This document shows positions 44,657 to 55,349 of a DNA stretch of 64,000 nucleotides, piece by piece. A model generated the notes under the pieces. That model did not search any database. It worked only from the letters and a program-made list of their open reading frames with translations, and was not told where the DNA came from. The position numbers and the translations under genes are program-made. Each line of letters opens with the position of its first letter. Within the stretch, counting starts at the first letter, position 1. Where the stretch lies: NCBI RefSeq assembly GCF_026151205.1, contig NC_087074.1:2232001-2296000 (forward strand). Reading direction: 5' to 3'. The DNA comes from Bolinopsis microptera (taxonomy: Eukaryota; Ctenophora; Tentaculata; Lobata; Bolinopsidae).

Positions 44657-46113
44657 GCTTCTTTAACCACAGTATACAATCGAGTACCAGGTATACTTGG
44701 CAAAGGCGCCGGTTCATCCACCTCCACCTCCTCCTCTCCCTCTATAACGTAATACTGGTTACTCTGGGGATCATACCGCTCTCTGCTCGGGTTCCTGATG
44801 TATTTACATGCCTTTATTACGGGGAGAGTGTCTTGCTCTGCCATGTTTCTCCTCCACTTACTCATTTCAAACCTGTCTACCTCACTCATCCGCACATCTC
44901 TACCAGCCAAGATAACCGGCCCTTCTTCTGAGTCAGGGTGTAATGTGCCCACTTGTTTTCCAATATCCAATGGGTCTCGAGGGGGAGGAGCCGTATGTTC
45001 GTCAGTCAATGCTTCAGGTAGTTTCTCTAAACTGTCCCTGTGTTGCAGCTGATCCATCCGTTGGTGGAAGAGAGACAGTTTGTCGGAGAAGTCGTTGTCA
45101 AGGCCGGAAACAGGGCTAGGACATCTTCCAGCATACGGTAGGTATTTTCTCATTTCCAGTTCTCCCAGACTTCGGGAACCTCGTCTATAAGCATTTCTGT
45201 TAGCACCGCCAACTCTCAGAAGATTAGTATCAGGGGCTGATTTGAGGGAACTTCTCCTCCTTTCTCCATGGTAACTATTTCCATGGTAACTATCTTGATA
45301 TGTTACTTTAGGTAACCAAGGCAGCTCCTCCTCAAAGATATCATGTTCCTGTTTACCAGGTGTCCTTATGTACCTCGCTTTATCTTCCTCAAGGGTAGCG
45401 GGAATGTGGTGTCCACCGACTCTCCTATTGTTCCTTGGATCGGGCTGTATCACCCCCATCTTTATCAGTCCCTGAGCACTCTGCTTGAGACCCCTAAAGA
45501 TGACTGCCTGGCTCTTACTAAACTGCGGCTGATTGTAGTTGTATTGCTGAAGGTCCTCCAACTCCAGAGGAGAGTTCAGGCTGCTGTATTTCCTGTTCCC
45601 TTTTGTAGTGAGATGTTGAGCGTAACCGAGCTTAGTCCCGTACTCGGAAGGGTCTGTCATATACGGGTTAAGTAGAGAGGAGAAGGAAGGGCGTCGCTCC
45701 TGACCCCATATCTTGGGGGCCGCAAGTTGGGCTCTTCCCTCTCTGCGACCCCTATTCCTGGGAGCAGGTAAAGAGTCTTGATTATCGAACCTGGCTGGTC
45801 TGGATCTGCCTGCAGTACGTAGAGTTACTAGAGGACTAGCAGCCACACTAGTGATTGCTTTCTTCTTGGCTAATTTGCTGGCTCTTCGTTCCAAACCAAG
45901 CATCCTGTGGTTGAGCTCGCGCCAGGAGTCCTTCTCTTGCTTCTCAAGCTCGTCTATTGTGTTGGTAAGTTTCTGTTGCTCTTGCAGGTTGTCGAACCTT
46001 GTCTTCAAGTGGTTCCTGTATATCCTGTCTGAAACCATCTGTACTCTCGAGAGCTTTCTCGCATCGTCCAGAAGCTGCGAACGAGTTATCTTTAACTTCG
46101 CCTTATCGTCCAT
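44623..46113 (-). CDS. Unrecognised protein with N-terminal coiled coil
   Basis: 496 residues, single exon, with CAG 6 bases before the ATG. Residues about 1-90 are highly charged and heptad-like (SQLLDDARKLSRVQMVSDRI, LQEQQKLTNTIDELEKQEKD), suggesting a coiled coil. The rest is rich in Arg, Ser, Pro and Tyr and probably disordered, with a short acidic stretch EGEEEVEVDE near 465-475. No signal peptide, membrane helix or catalytic motif. Codon use and composition look like a real gene, unlike the surrounding repeats. The last 11 codons and stop coincide with the unit of the 55-bp array, so either the array arose from the gene end or the C-terminus was captured from the array. I do not recognise the family. 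Confidence 0.8.
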   Translation of the reverse strand: MDDKAKLKITRSQLLDDARKLSRVQMVSDRIYRNHLKTRFDNLQEQQKLTNTIDELEKQEKDSWRELNHRMLGLERRASKLAKKKAITSVAASPLVTLRTAGRSRPARFDNQDSLPAPRNRGRREGRAQLAAPKIWGQERRPSFSSLLNPYMTDPSEYGTKLGYAQHLTTKGNRKYSSLNSPLELEDLQQYNYNQPQFSKSQAVIFRGLKQSAQGLIKMGVIQPDPRNNRRVGGHHIPATLEEDKARYIRTPGKQEHDIFEEELPWLPKVTYQDSYHGNSYHGERRRSSLKSAPDTNLLRVGGANRNAYRRGSRSLGELEMRKYLPYAGRCPSPVSGLDNDFSDKLSLFHQRMDQLQHRDSLEKLPEALTDEHTAPPPRDPLDIGKQVGTLHPDSEEGPVILAGRDVRMSEVDRFEMSKWRRNMAEQDTLPVIKACKYIRNPSRERYDPQSNQYYVIEGEEEVEVDEPAPLPSIPGTRLYTVVKEAVKYSREFKEM

Positions 46114-46500
46114 TTCTTCCTGTCATCTGAGCTGGGTACAAATATTTGAAAGAGAAAACTGTTGAAATCATTGTGTGATTTAATGTTGATTAACAAATGT
46201 GATAGAAAAAGACTGGATCAAGCGGATTAAAAAACAACTGCAACCAATATTGGAAAATTCAGTTATAATATCTTAATATGTACATAGCCTCAGTACAATG
46301 ATTATCTCGATATTTTTCTCCTTTAACAGCCATGGAAACGAAAAGTTAAAGCAGTTATCAAAATCTAATACAGAGAGAGACTAAAGATAGGAGAGCGACA
46401 CTACAAAGATAGCACTGAGAAAAAGAACAGCTGCCAGGCCACCTAGCCGGACACGACCCTCACTAAATAGCACTGACAAACGGATCTAAACTTAATTAGA
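46114..46500. other. Upstream region of the coiled-coil gene
   Basis: AT-rich, no gene or clear promoter motif recognised. Contains the CAG at 46120-46122 just before the start codon. Confidence 0.5.
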
Positions 46501-46502
46501 TC

Positions 46503-46705
46503 CTACACCGGACCGTGTTCTACAGTAGTCCTACCTTGCACAGTGGGCTGTGAGTGGGGGTCATGCTACACCGGACCGTGTTCTACAGTAGTCCTACCTT
46601 GCACAGTGGGCTGTGAGTGGGGGTCATGCTACTGTACACCGGACCGTGTTCTACAGTAGTCCTACCTTGCACAGTGGGCTGTGAGTGGGGGTCATGCTAC
46701 TGTAC
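46503..46705. repeat. Three-copy 64-68-bp repeat
   Basis: TACACCGGACCGTGTTCTAC, AGTAGTCCTACCTTGCACAG, TGGGCTGTGAGTGGGGGTCA; copies start at about 46503, 46567 and 46635. Confidence 0.9.
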
Positions 46706-46771
46706 TATCGTCACACTTAGTGCCCTAAACCCCAGCTCAGCTGGGGCCCAGCTGTCAGGACTCTTCAGGTG

Positions 46772-47330
46772 AGCAGTCTGCTCAATCAACAAGATGCTCC
46801 TTACTGAATACTACAGCTGCTCAATCAACAAAATACTCCCTACTGAATACTACAGCTGCTCAATCGACAAAATGCTCCTTACTGAATACTACAGCTACTC
46901 AATCAACAAAATACTCCCTACTGAATACTACAGCTGCTCAATCAACAAAATACTCCCTACTGAATACTACAGCTGCTCAATCAACAAGATGCTCCTTACC
47001 TAATACTACAGCTGCTCAATCAACAAGATGCTCCCTACTGAATACTACAGCTGCTCAATCGACAAAATGCTCCTTACTGAATACTACAGCTACTCAATCA
47101 ACAAAATACTCCCTACTGAATACTACAGCTGCTCAATCAACAAAATACTCCCTACTGAATACTACAGCTGCTCAATCAACAAGATGCTCCTTACCTAATA
47201 CTACAGCTGCTCAATCAACAAGATGCTCCTTACTGAATACTACAGCTGCTCAATCAACAAAATGCTCCTTGCCTAATACTACAGCTGCTCAATCAACAAG
47301 ATGCTCTCTACTGAATACTACAGCTGCTCG
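46772..47330. repeat. 39-bp minisatellite
   Basis: About 14 units of GCTGCTCAATCAACAA(G/A)AT, then (G/A)CTCC(T/C)TACTGAATACTACA. Preceded by a hairpin CCCCAGCTCAGCTGGGG at about 46732-46748. Confidence 0.93.
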
Positions 47331-47567
47331 CTCCTCTGAGGACTCCCGGGTGACCGGGAGGATAATTATACATAAAATGTTGAAGATAATAGGTACAGTA
47401 TTAAAAAAGGAGTTCTGACCCTCTTGACATTTTAGAATTCCTTAAAATTGTCCTGATGATATGCACAATTTCCGAAATAGATGTAACACTTCCCTCAATC
47501 CTTCACTACCCAAAGATATGAAACACCATTACCAGTTTGGGATGAGGGGTCTGAGTAATCATACAAC

Positions 47568-49845
47568 AGAAACATAGGTGACATAGGTAGGTACAGCAGA
47601 AACATAGGTGACATAGGTAGTTACAACAGAAACATAGGTGACATAGGTAGGTACAACAGAAACATAGGTGACATAGGTAGGTACAACAGAAACATAGGTG
47701 ACATAGGTAGGTACAACAGAAACATATGTGACATAGGTAGGTACAACAGAAACATAGGTGACATAGGTAGGTACAACAGAAACATAGATAACATAGTTAC
47801 TAGTTTAGCTCTTTCTAGTCCCCTGCTACACGGCATGTAAACAGGGATTGGCTAGTTAGAGGTGGTCCGTGTAGGCCTTACACTGTGCTTTCAGCAATAC
47901 TCATAGGTAGGTACAACAGAAACATAGGTGACATAGGTAGGTACAACAGAAACATAGATAACATAGGTAGGTACAACAGAAACATAGATAACATAGGTAC
48001 GTACAACAGAAACATAGGTGACATAGGTAGGTACAACAAAAACATAGATAACATAGGTAGGTACAACAGAAACATAGGTGACATAGGTAGGTACAACAGA
48101 AACATAGGTGACATAGGTAGGTACAACAGAAACATAGGTGACATAGGTAGGTACAACAGAAACATAGGTGACATAGGTAGGTACAACAGAAACATAGGTG
48201 ACATAGGTAGGTACAACAGAAACATATGTGACATAGGTAGGTACAACAGAAACATAGGTGACATAGGTAGGTACAACAGAAACATAGGTGACATAGGTAG
48301 GTACAACAGAAACATAGATAACATAGGTAGGTACAACAGAAACATAGGTGACATAGGTAGGTACAACAGAACGTTAGATAACATAGGTAGGTACAACAGA
48401 AACATAGGTGACATAGGTACGTACAACAGAAACATAGATAACATAGGTACGTACAACAGAAACATAGGTGACATAGGTAGGTACAACAGAAACATAGGTG
48501 ACATAGGTAGGTACAGCAGAAACATAGGTGACATAGGTAGGTACAACAGAAACATAGATAACATAGGTAGGTACAACAGAAACATAGATAACATTCTTCG
48601 GAATTTCGCTGGATTGTACAACTTTCGTCTTGGTAGATTCCAAACACAAGGAAATTTTCCTGTTGGTTGGTAATATACTCAATGATGGAAGTATAGTGTA
48701 TTGGCTATGCCCCGCTTACTAGTTTAGCTCTTTCTAGTCCCCTGCTACACGGCATGTAAACAGGGATTGGCTAGTTAGAGGCGGTCCGTGTAGGCCTTAC
48801 ACTGTGCTTTCAGCTATACTCATAGGTAGGTACAACAGAAACATAGGTGACATAGGTAGGTACAACAGAAACATAGGTAGGTACAACAGAAACATAGGTG
48901 ACATAGGTAGCAGTACAACAGAAACATATGTGACATAGGTAGGTACAACAGAAACATAGGTGACATAGGTAGGTACAACAGAAACATAGATAACTTAGGT
49001 AGGTACAACAGAAACATAGGTGACATAGGTAGGTACAACAGAAACATAGATAACATAGGTAGGTACAACAGAAACATAGGTGACATAGGTAGGTACAACA
49101 GAAACATAGATAACATAGGTACGTACAACAGAAACATAGATAACATAGGTACGTACAACAGAAACATAGGTGACATAGGTACGTACAACAGAAACATAGA
49201 TAACATAGGTACGTACAACAGAAACATAGGTGACATAGGTAGGTACAACAGAAACATAGATAACTTAGGTAGGTACAACAGAAACATAGGTGACATAGGT
49301 AGGTACAACAGAAACATAGATAACATAGGTAGGTACAACAGAAACATAGGTGACATAGGTAGGTACAACAGAAACATAGGTGACATAGGTAGGTACAACA
49401 GAAACATAGGTGACATAGGTAGGTACAACAGAAACATAGGTGACATAGGTAGGTACAACAGAAACATAGGTGACATAGGTAGGTACAACAGAAACATAGG
49501 TGACATAGGTAGGTACAACAGAAACATAGGTGACATAGGTAGGTACAGCAGAAACATAGGTGACATAGGTAGGTACAGCAGAAACATAGGTGACATAGGT
49601 AGGTACAACAGAAACAGAGGTGACATAGGTAGGTACAACAGAAACATAGGTGACATAGGTAGGTACAACAGAAACATAGGTGACATAGGTAGGTACAACA
49701 GAAACATAGGTACAACAGAAACATAGGTGACATAGGTAGGTACGACAGAAACATAGGTGACATAGGTACGTACAACAGAAACATAGGTGACATAGGTAGG
49801 TACAACAGAAACATAGGTGACATAGGTAGGTACGACAGAACTTGC
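47568..49845. repeat. 30-bp minisatellite in three blocks with duplicated spacer
   Basis: Unit AGGTAGGTACAACAGAAACA, TAGGTGACAT. Blocks at about 47568-47800, 47903-48593 and 48822-49845. Two unit types (TAGGTGACAT and TAGATAACAT) are intermixed. A non-repeat segment (CTAGTTTAGCTCTTTCTAGT ... CACTGTGCTTTCAGC) occurs at about 47799-47895 and again at about 48719-48814, so a 920-bp block was duplicated. Long frames on both strands are artefacts of the 30-bp period. Confidence 0.95.
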
Positions 49846-50535
49846 TAAAATGGTCATCTGCTAACTTCGTGATTCTCCCACAGCTGTTTTGTTAAACATA
49901 ACTAGCGTGATGTGTCTAGTTATAAAGTGATGATTGTACCCCGTAACTTATATAATATATATGGATGATGATTAATCACTCTACACTCGACTGTCATGTA
50001 ACTTTTTCAACCCGTTCTCTAGCTGGCCCTGAATGCCTATTCGAAATCCTAACCCTCTTATCTGATCATAATCCTAACCCTAACCCAATCCTTAACAAAA
50101 GCATATGTTGACTTGTTGAGTGATTTAGCACGCTCGAATATATGTATATCTCTTAGAAATAACGATCATTACAAAGGGTTCAAGTTTCATGGTCACAATA
50201 TAGCACATAATAGCACAAAGTGGCTAACTGATCGAGATAAAGAACTTTCATTTGTTACACACGCATATATTGTGTTGAATCGCAATTTCGATTTTTAAAT
50301 TTTCAAGTTCGTGACGAAAAAACGTTTGTTTGTGTTTTATTTTAAGTTATTCAACAATCGTAAAAAGGACAGAGGAAAATAGTTTTTAACACTACTTTGT
50401 TGATTTGTTCCACACTATACTACATAGTAGTAGTAGTGTTGTTGTGAGGTAATCTCTCGTTATTTCCTTATTAAACATTGCGTCAGGAGGATGCTAGCAG
50501 TAGTAGTCAGGTGGATATCACGTTAGCCAGTGAAG
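49846..50535. other. Upstream region of receptor paralogue B, with dispersed repeat
   Basis: 50004-50090 (TTTTTCAACCCGTTCTCTAG, AACCCTAACCCAATCC) is related to 30220-30320. No other feature recognised. A CAG lies 5 bases before the next start codon. Confidence 0.6.
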
Positions 50536-51264
50536 ATGGAGAAAGCGATCTATCACGGAATATTGTTCCTTTTGATCCGGCAGTCAGTATCATCTTATCC
50601 GGACTGTTCGGACCCGTCTACTTACAGCAGCTACGGTAAAAGTACGGAGTATAAAGGACTAAACAGTAGCACTGCCTGGGACCGCACGCTAAATACAGGC
50701 GACACCTGTGACTTCTCTCCACTGGTGCCCTCAGTGCAACCTCTCACTTGCGGAGACTGTGATTTTGATCTGGAAGATGAAACATGGTACAGATTTGATC
50801 AAGGTCCCCACGTGCAGATAAAAGAATATTCAGATAGAACATCTTGTCCAGTTAGAGGTCACTGTAACGGGTATTATCAGATAGCTCTAGTTTCAAGTGA
50901 CATTCCTAGTGGCAACAGACAGAGTAACATGTATCATATCGTTTACAGCGATGCTGCATCACAGACAAATTGTACAGCAGCACCGGACAGTTTTATGGCT
51001 GAAGAATTCTACTGTGATGACTTTGTCTTATACAAATTCCCAGTCGGCTGGAAAAGCTCCAACACAGCTTGCACAAACACAAAAGATGACAAAGGACAGA
51101 TAGCACCAACTCCATACAGTCTTTGTATGGAATTGGAAGAGAAGAAACCTCCTTCACAATTGATTTTCTACTTGATTGGTGGTGGTGCTGTGGTATTAGT
51201 ATTGGTTTGTATTTATCTGATTAAGCGACTAAATGTCATCAAGGTTCACGGAAGATCGCCATGA
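50536..51264 (+). CDS. Short receptor paralogue B: D8C-like domain plus membrane helix only
   Basis: ATG at 50536 (GAAGATGG), giving 242 residues. Signal peptide about 1-20 (GILFLLIRQSVSS), then SYPDCSD. D8C-like Cys-rich domain with CGDCDFDLEDETWYRF and GHCNGYYQIALVSSD, almost identical at DNA level to paralogues C-E up to SLCME. It then goes directly to LEEKKPPSQ and a membrane helix (IFYLIGGGAVVLVLVCIYLI) with a 15-residue tail. It lacks both Ig-like domains. It could be a genuine short receptor or a truncated copy that captured a membrane segment; the intact frame and good helix favour a functional gene. Confidence 0.8.
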   Translation: MEKAIYHGILFLLIRQSVSSYPDCSDPSTYSSYGKSTEYKGLNSSTAWDRTLNTGDTCDFSPLVPSVQPLTCGDCDFDLEDETWYRFDQGPHVQIKEYSDRTSCPVRGHCNGYYQIALVSSDIPSGNRQSNMYHIVYSDAASQTNCTAAPDSFMAEEFYCDDFVLYKFPVGWKSSNTACTNTKDDKGQIAPTPYSLCMELEEKKPPSQLIFYLIGGGAVVLVLVCIYLIKRLNVIKVHGRSP

Positions 51265-52705
51265 TTGCAGAATCCCAGTCAGTGTGCGGACTAGAAATCG
51301 TACCTTGGTTAACTTTGTTATTTTGTATGCGTACGAAACATTACATTTTTTCGACCGAAAAAAAAAATGATTTTCATCTATAAAAGTTATTGAAGTAAAC
51401 GAAAATAATATTCAGTAAATTTATCTTTAAAGCTTTAAGTTTCGTGTTGACGACAAATGCATCACAGACGCAGTACTCTGATGGTATTTATTTTGAAAGT
51501 TTGTTGACTTTTAATTATTTAGACAGTTTTTGATGATTCGAAATCTGTAAAGTTAATCTCTTATCTTATCTATTTCACAGCACCGTTATTACTGAGTTTA
51601 ATCAGAAAGGTAGTTCTGTAAGGGAGCAGATGTATTATTTATTTTCAGTTGAAACCCTTTTCAGTTGAAACCCTTTTCAGTTGAAACCCTTTTCAGTTGA
51701 AACCCTTTTCAGTTGAAACCCTATCGTACTCTCCTAATTTCTAGCATATAAAGTTTTTTTAACCCTTTCATATTGGATACATTATTTTTTTAATGATAAC
51801 ACTCATAGTCATAGTGTAAGTGTAATATTTCCTTAAAAAATCATCACCAGGAGTCAGGAGCAGTCATTTTAACCCTCTGCAGCTACTCAATTCAGTTTTT
51901 CATGGCCTACCGGAACCTTAAAATTTATGTTTTTCTTAATTTCCATTTTTAGAAATCAAAATTTGTGTGTCAAATTTACTGTATTTCTGTTATTTTACTC
52001 AACTCATTGTCACAAAGGTGACTAATAATTGATATAATCAATCAAATTTTGGCGATTCTTTAATCCTCATGGCTGTAAAATAATCACCATGTTGATCATG
52101 ATGTTTTGACGAAAGCTGCGAAATTTCTATTGAAACCGTTGTTGCAATTGTAATATTCGCTCCGCAAAGTTCTAAAACGTAATATGAAACCCGCGATATC
52201 TTATATTCTTAGGTTATTTCCAACTTTCGGTCAACTCTTTTGCTTTAAAAACAGGCCGGTAATCAGGAAGCTTTGTGTAATATCATAATCGAGCGTGTCA
52301 AGTTTCCAAACACTACTTGTCGTATATATATACTACTTGTCGTTTTGCATTACTTTAGTGCAGTATTTTTCGATTGTCTCCGATTTTTAAAATTTTCACT
52401 TCGTTTTTTTTTGGAGAATTTAATTTGTCAATCAAAAATTATAATTATATCAAACAATTATATCGAACCTTAGAAATAAAATACCTCAAATATTGAAATA
52501 ATAAACTTATATTTCAATCGTATTAAGATTAGGTTGGGCGCTACATGTAGCTAGGTAGTGCACCTCCTAATGTAGCCTTTGGTGCGTTGTTAGGTTTTTA
52601 GCTCTGCTCAAAGTTCATTCGATATGATAACTATGCAAATTTCAGCAATCATAAAATGAACAAGCCCGAGCTGTGACGCAGATTTTCTTCAAGTACCGTT
52701 CAGAA
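51265..52705. other. Intergenic; five-copy 16-bp repeat at 51645-51725
   Basis: TTTTCAGTTGAAACCC is repeated five times in tandem. The rest is AT-rich with no recognisable gene. Confidence 0.6.
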
Positions 52706-54088
52706 ATGACAGTAAAATTTGGGGTAATCGTAATCTTGATCAGCTGCGTATCATCTACACCTTATCCAGACTGTTCGGACCCGTCTACTTACAGCAGCTA
52801 CGGTAAAAGTACGGAGTATAAAGGACTAAACAGTAGCACTGCCTGGGACCGCACGCTAAATACAGGCGACACCTGTGACTTCTCTCCACTGGTGCCCTCA
52901 GTGCAACCTCTCACTTGCGGAGACTGTGATTTTGATCTGGAAGATGAAACATGGTACAGATTTGGTCAAGGTCCCCACGTGCAGATAAAAGAATATTCAG
53001 ATAAAACATCTTGTCCAGCTAGAGGTCACTGTAACGGGTATTATCAGATAGCTCTAGTTTCAAGTGACATTCCTAGTGGCAACAGACAGAGTAACATGTA
53101 TCATATCGTTTACAGCGATGCTGCATCACCGACAGATTGTACAGTAGCACCTGACAGTTTCTTGGCTGAAGAATTCTACTGTGATGACTTTGTCTTATAC
53201 AAATTCCCAGTCTACTGGAAAAGCTCCAACATCGCTTGCACAAACACAATAGATGACAAAGGACAGATAGCACCAACTCCATACAGTCTCTGTATGGAGG
53301 ACACAGTTATTGAACTGACTTTGACAGCCAACAGAAGGTATTTCACGGAGAATGCTCCCTTGATTTGTAGTAGTACCCGGTCTCCAACACCCCCTAAGAT
53401 CACTTGGACTGACCAGGATAACCAGGACATCACCTCCCTGGCTACACGGGACACTGCTAACAGTAGTTTATTCACTGCAGTCTACAGTCTGAACTCCTCC
53501 GCTTCGTACACTCAGGTTACCTGTCAGGTGGAGGACAAATCCCACACTTTCTACCAGGTCTCTCTTAAGGCTAGTAACGTCACCGGGGTGGCAGGCAAAG
53601 AAGTGTCTGCTACCTGCAAAGTCACATTTGATACGTTTTCTCCTGAAAACGAAGAAAATTTGTATCTTATCGAAGTTCTTGATGATTTGGAAGTCTACTA
53701 TACATCTCAGAACATCACCACAAAAGGTGACAGGATGGTGATAGATAAAGAAGGTTCAGGAACTTACAGAGTAACCTTGATCCTTTCAAAAACTACAACA
53801 TCATCAATTAATGTTCGGAGCGAGACAGAAAACTGGAGATGTGGAGTTAGGGACCCTATCACTGAGATCTACACAACAGTTCCTTTCACCATAACCATCA
53901 AGGAAGGAGACCCAGATAAGACGATCTATTACATCATTGCAGCAGTAGTGGGTGCCTCGCTCTTCATTGTTGTGCTGATTGTGCTGACTGTTGGCTGCGT
54001 AGTTTGTGTGAGACGCCGCTCCAGTAGAGCAGGTGGTAAAAACGTGCAGGATGGCGGACATGTTAAGTTGTCAGATATAGAAACTTAG
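52706..54088 (+). CDS. Receptor paralogue C: D8C-like, two Ig-like domains, membrane helix
   Basis: ATG at 52706, two bases after CAG; 460 residues. Signal peptide about 1-17 (MTVKFGVIVILISCVSS). D8C-like domain with WYRF at 83-86 and cysteines at 57, 71 and 74, then SC, GHC, YC and LC. First Ig-like domain: LICSSTRSPTPPKITW ... YTQVTCQVEDKS. Second: SATCKVTFDTFSPENEEN ... ENWRCGVRDP. Membrane helix about 408-433 (IIAAVVGASLFIVVLIVLTV) and a tail of about 27 residues (RRRSSRAGGKNVQDGGHVKL). Many N-x-S/T sites. The Ig part is nearly identical in DNA to divergent paralogue A on the other strand. Ligand unknown. Confidence 0.88.
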   Translation: MTVKFGVIVILISCVSSTPYPDCSDPSTYSSYGKSTEYKGLNSSTAWDRTLNTGDTCDFSPLVPSVQPLTCGDCDFDLEDETWYRFGQGPHVQIKEYSDKTSCPARGHCNGYYQIALVSSDIPSGNRQSNMYHIVYSDAASPTDCTVAPDSFLAEEFYCDDFVLYKFPVYWKSSNIACTNTIDDKGQIAPTPYSLCMEDTVIELTLTANRRYFTENAPLICSSTRSPTPPKITWTDQDNQDITSLATRDTANSSLFTAVYSLNSSASYTQVTCQVEDKSHTFYQVSLKASNVTGVAGKEVSATCKVTFDTFSPENEENLYLIEVLDDLEVYYTSQNITTKGDRMVIDKEGSGTYRVTLILSKTTTSSINVRSETENWRCGVRDPITEIYTTVPFTITIKEGDPDKTIYYIIAAVVGASLFIVVLIVLTVGCVVCVRRRSSRAGGKNVQDGGHVKLSDIET

Positions 54089-55345
54089 TGACTACTGACT
54101 GGATATTCAAAAGAGAAAATTTATTTGTTGAACAATGAACATGTGCAGTTTTTTAATAAAATGAAATGAAATAATATTGCGCGCGAATTTCACTTAATTC
54201 GATACAAATAAATGATGATACCGATGACCTACCTATTAATAATCAGTTTTAATAATTATTCGTGATCAATTGTAAAATGATGTTCTTTAAATTTAAACAA
54301 GACCGATTTGTTTATTGGCTGGCTGGAAGCAAATGGTGTGCTTTGCTTCGGACTAGGATCTGGGATGATGGACTTTATCTTCAATTGATAATAGTGGTCG
54401 TTTTAATGTTGTGTAATTGTTAGAGCATAGAGGGAATTGTAGTTTATAGTTTGATCTTCTCACGATGGTATATAGTATATATATATTATATATATATGAT
54501 ATTATTATTTCAGTTAATTATTGTATTTCTGCGTGGATTTGATATTATTTGCACTTTCTTGATTTTGTCCGTTTTCATTGTCTTGAGTTCATTGTTATTA
54601 TGTATTAACAACCAAGTAATCATATCAAAGTGACCACCAAATAACTTGATACATGTTTCGTATCCTTCGGCGCGCGCTTCGCGCGCGAAAAGTGGCATGC
54701 AACGTATGTCAACAAATAACCTAAATGACAATGTAGTGACGGGAATACAACCTGTTTAGTTTTTACGCAGTAAAAACATTTATTCCAGAAATAAATTCAT
54801 AAAATCCCTTAAATGATTGTTAAATTTTCATTTTGGAGCTGTGCCAAAACACGCTATTATGCCGCACTACACTACACTACACGGCCGCAGCTCTTCCTCC
54901 TTCTTATTTAATCGGAACTGGTTTTAATTCTTTTTTTTGCTGCCCCGCCACATATTTTTCGACCGGCATTAATTTTTTATTATATTTATAGTGGCAAAAA
55001 ATACCACCTGCCTAAACACTGAAGTGACGCCCCTCCGCATATAAATATGTAGTTTATCTGATAGCTGTAGATTTGTTCATCTCACAACTTTTGGATAAAC
55101 ATGATGATATTGTTTGAAATGAAATGAAATAAAGCATTTTTATCCCGCTTATATCAACAATCCAAATAAAAATAAAGATTGCCGATGTCAAAGCGGCTGG
55201 CCTATGAATATACCCCAAACTAAGATATTCAGTTAATGAGTATGATATAGAAATCCAAAACTAAATTACTTATTGACATTAAAAGTTAGCATAGCAACGG
55301 TGAAAAAACAACTTAAGGATGTATATCATTAAACATTATTATAAA
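54089..55345. other. 3' flank of paralogue C, duplicated after paralogue D
   Basis: 54089-55120 matches 59664-60630 almost base for base, including GCGCGCGAATTTCACTTAAT and ACACGGCCGCAG. One extra block around 54640-54710 (TTCGGCGCGCGCTTCGCGCG) is missing in the second copy. No gene recognised. Confidence 0.75.
54155..54160 (+). terminator. Candidate polyadenylation signal AATAAA, paralogue C
   Basis: 67 bases after the stop; the same site is conserved after paralogue D (59730-59735). Confidence 0.55.
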
Positions 55346-55349
55346 TCGT

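Noticed and set aside
47620-49857. Cys- and Leu-rich frames of 250-345 residues on the minus strand in several phases
   Set aside because: All phases are open because the unit is 30 bp; the pattern is repeat arithmetic, not a gene.
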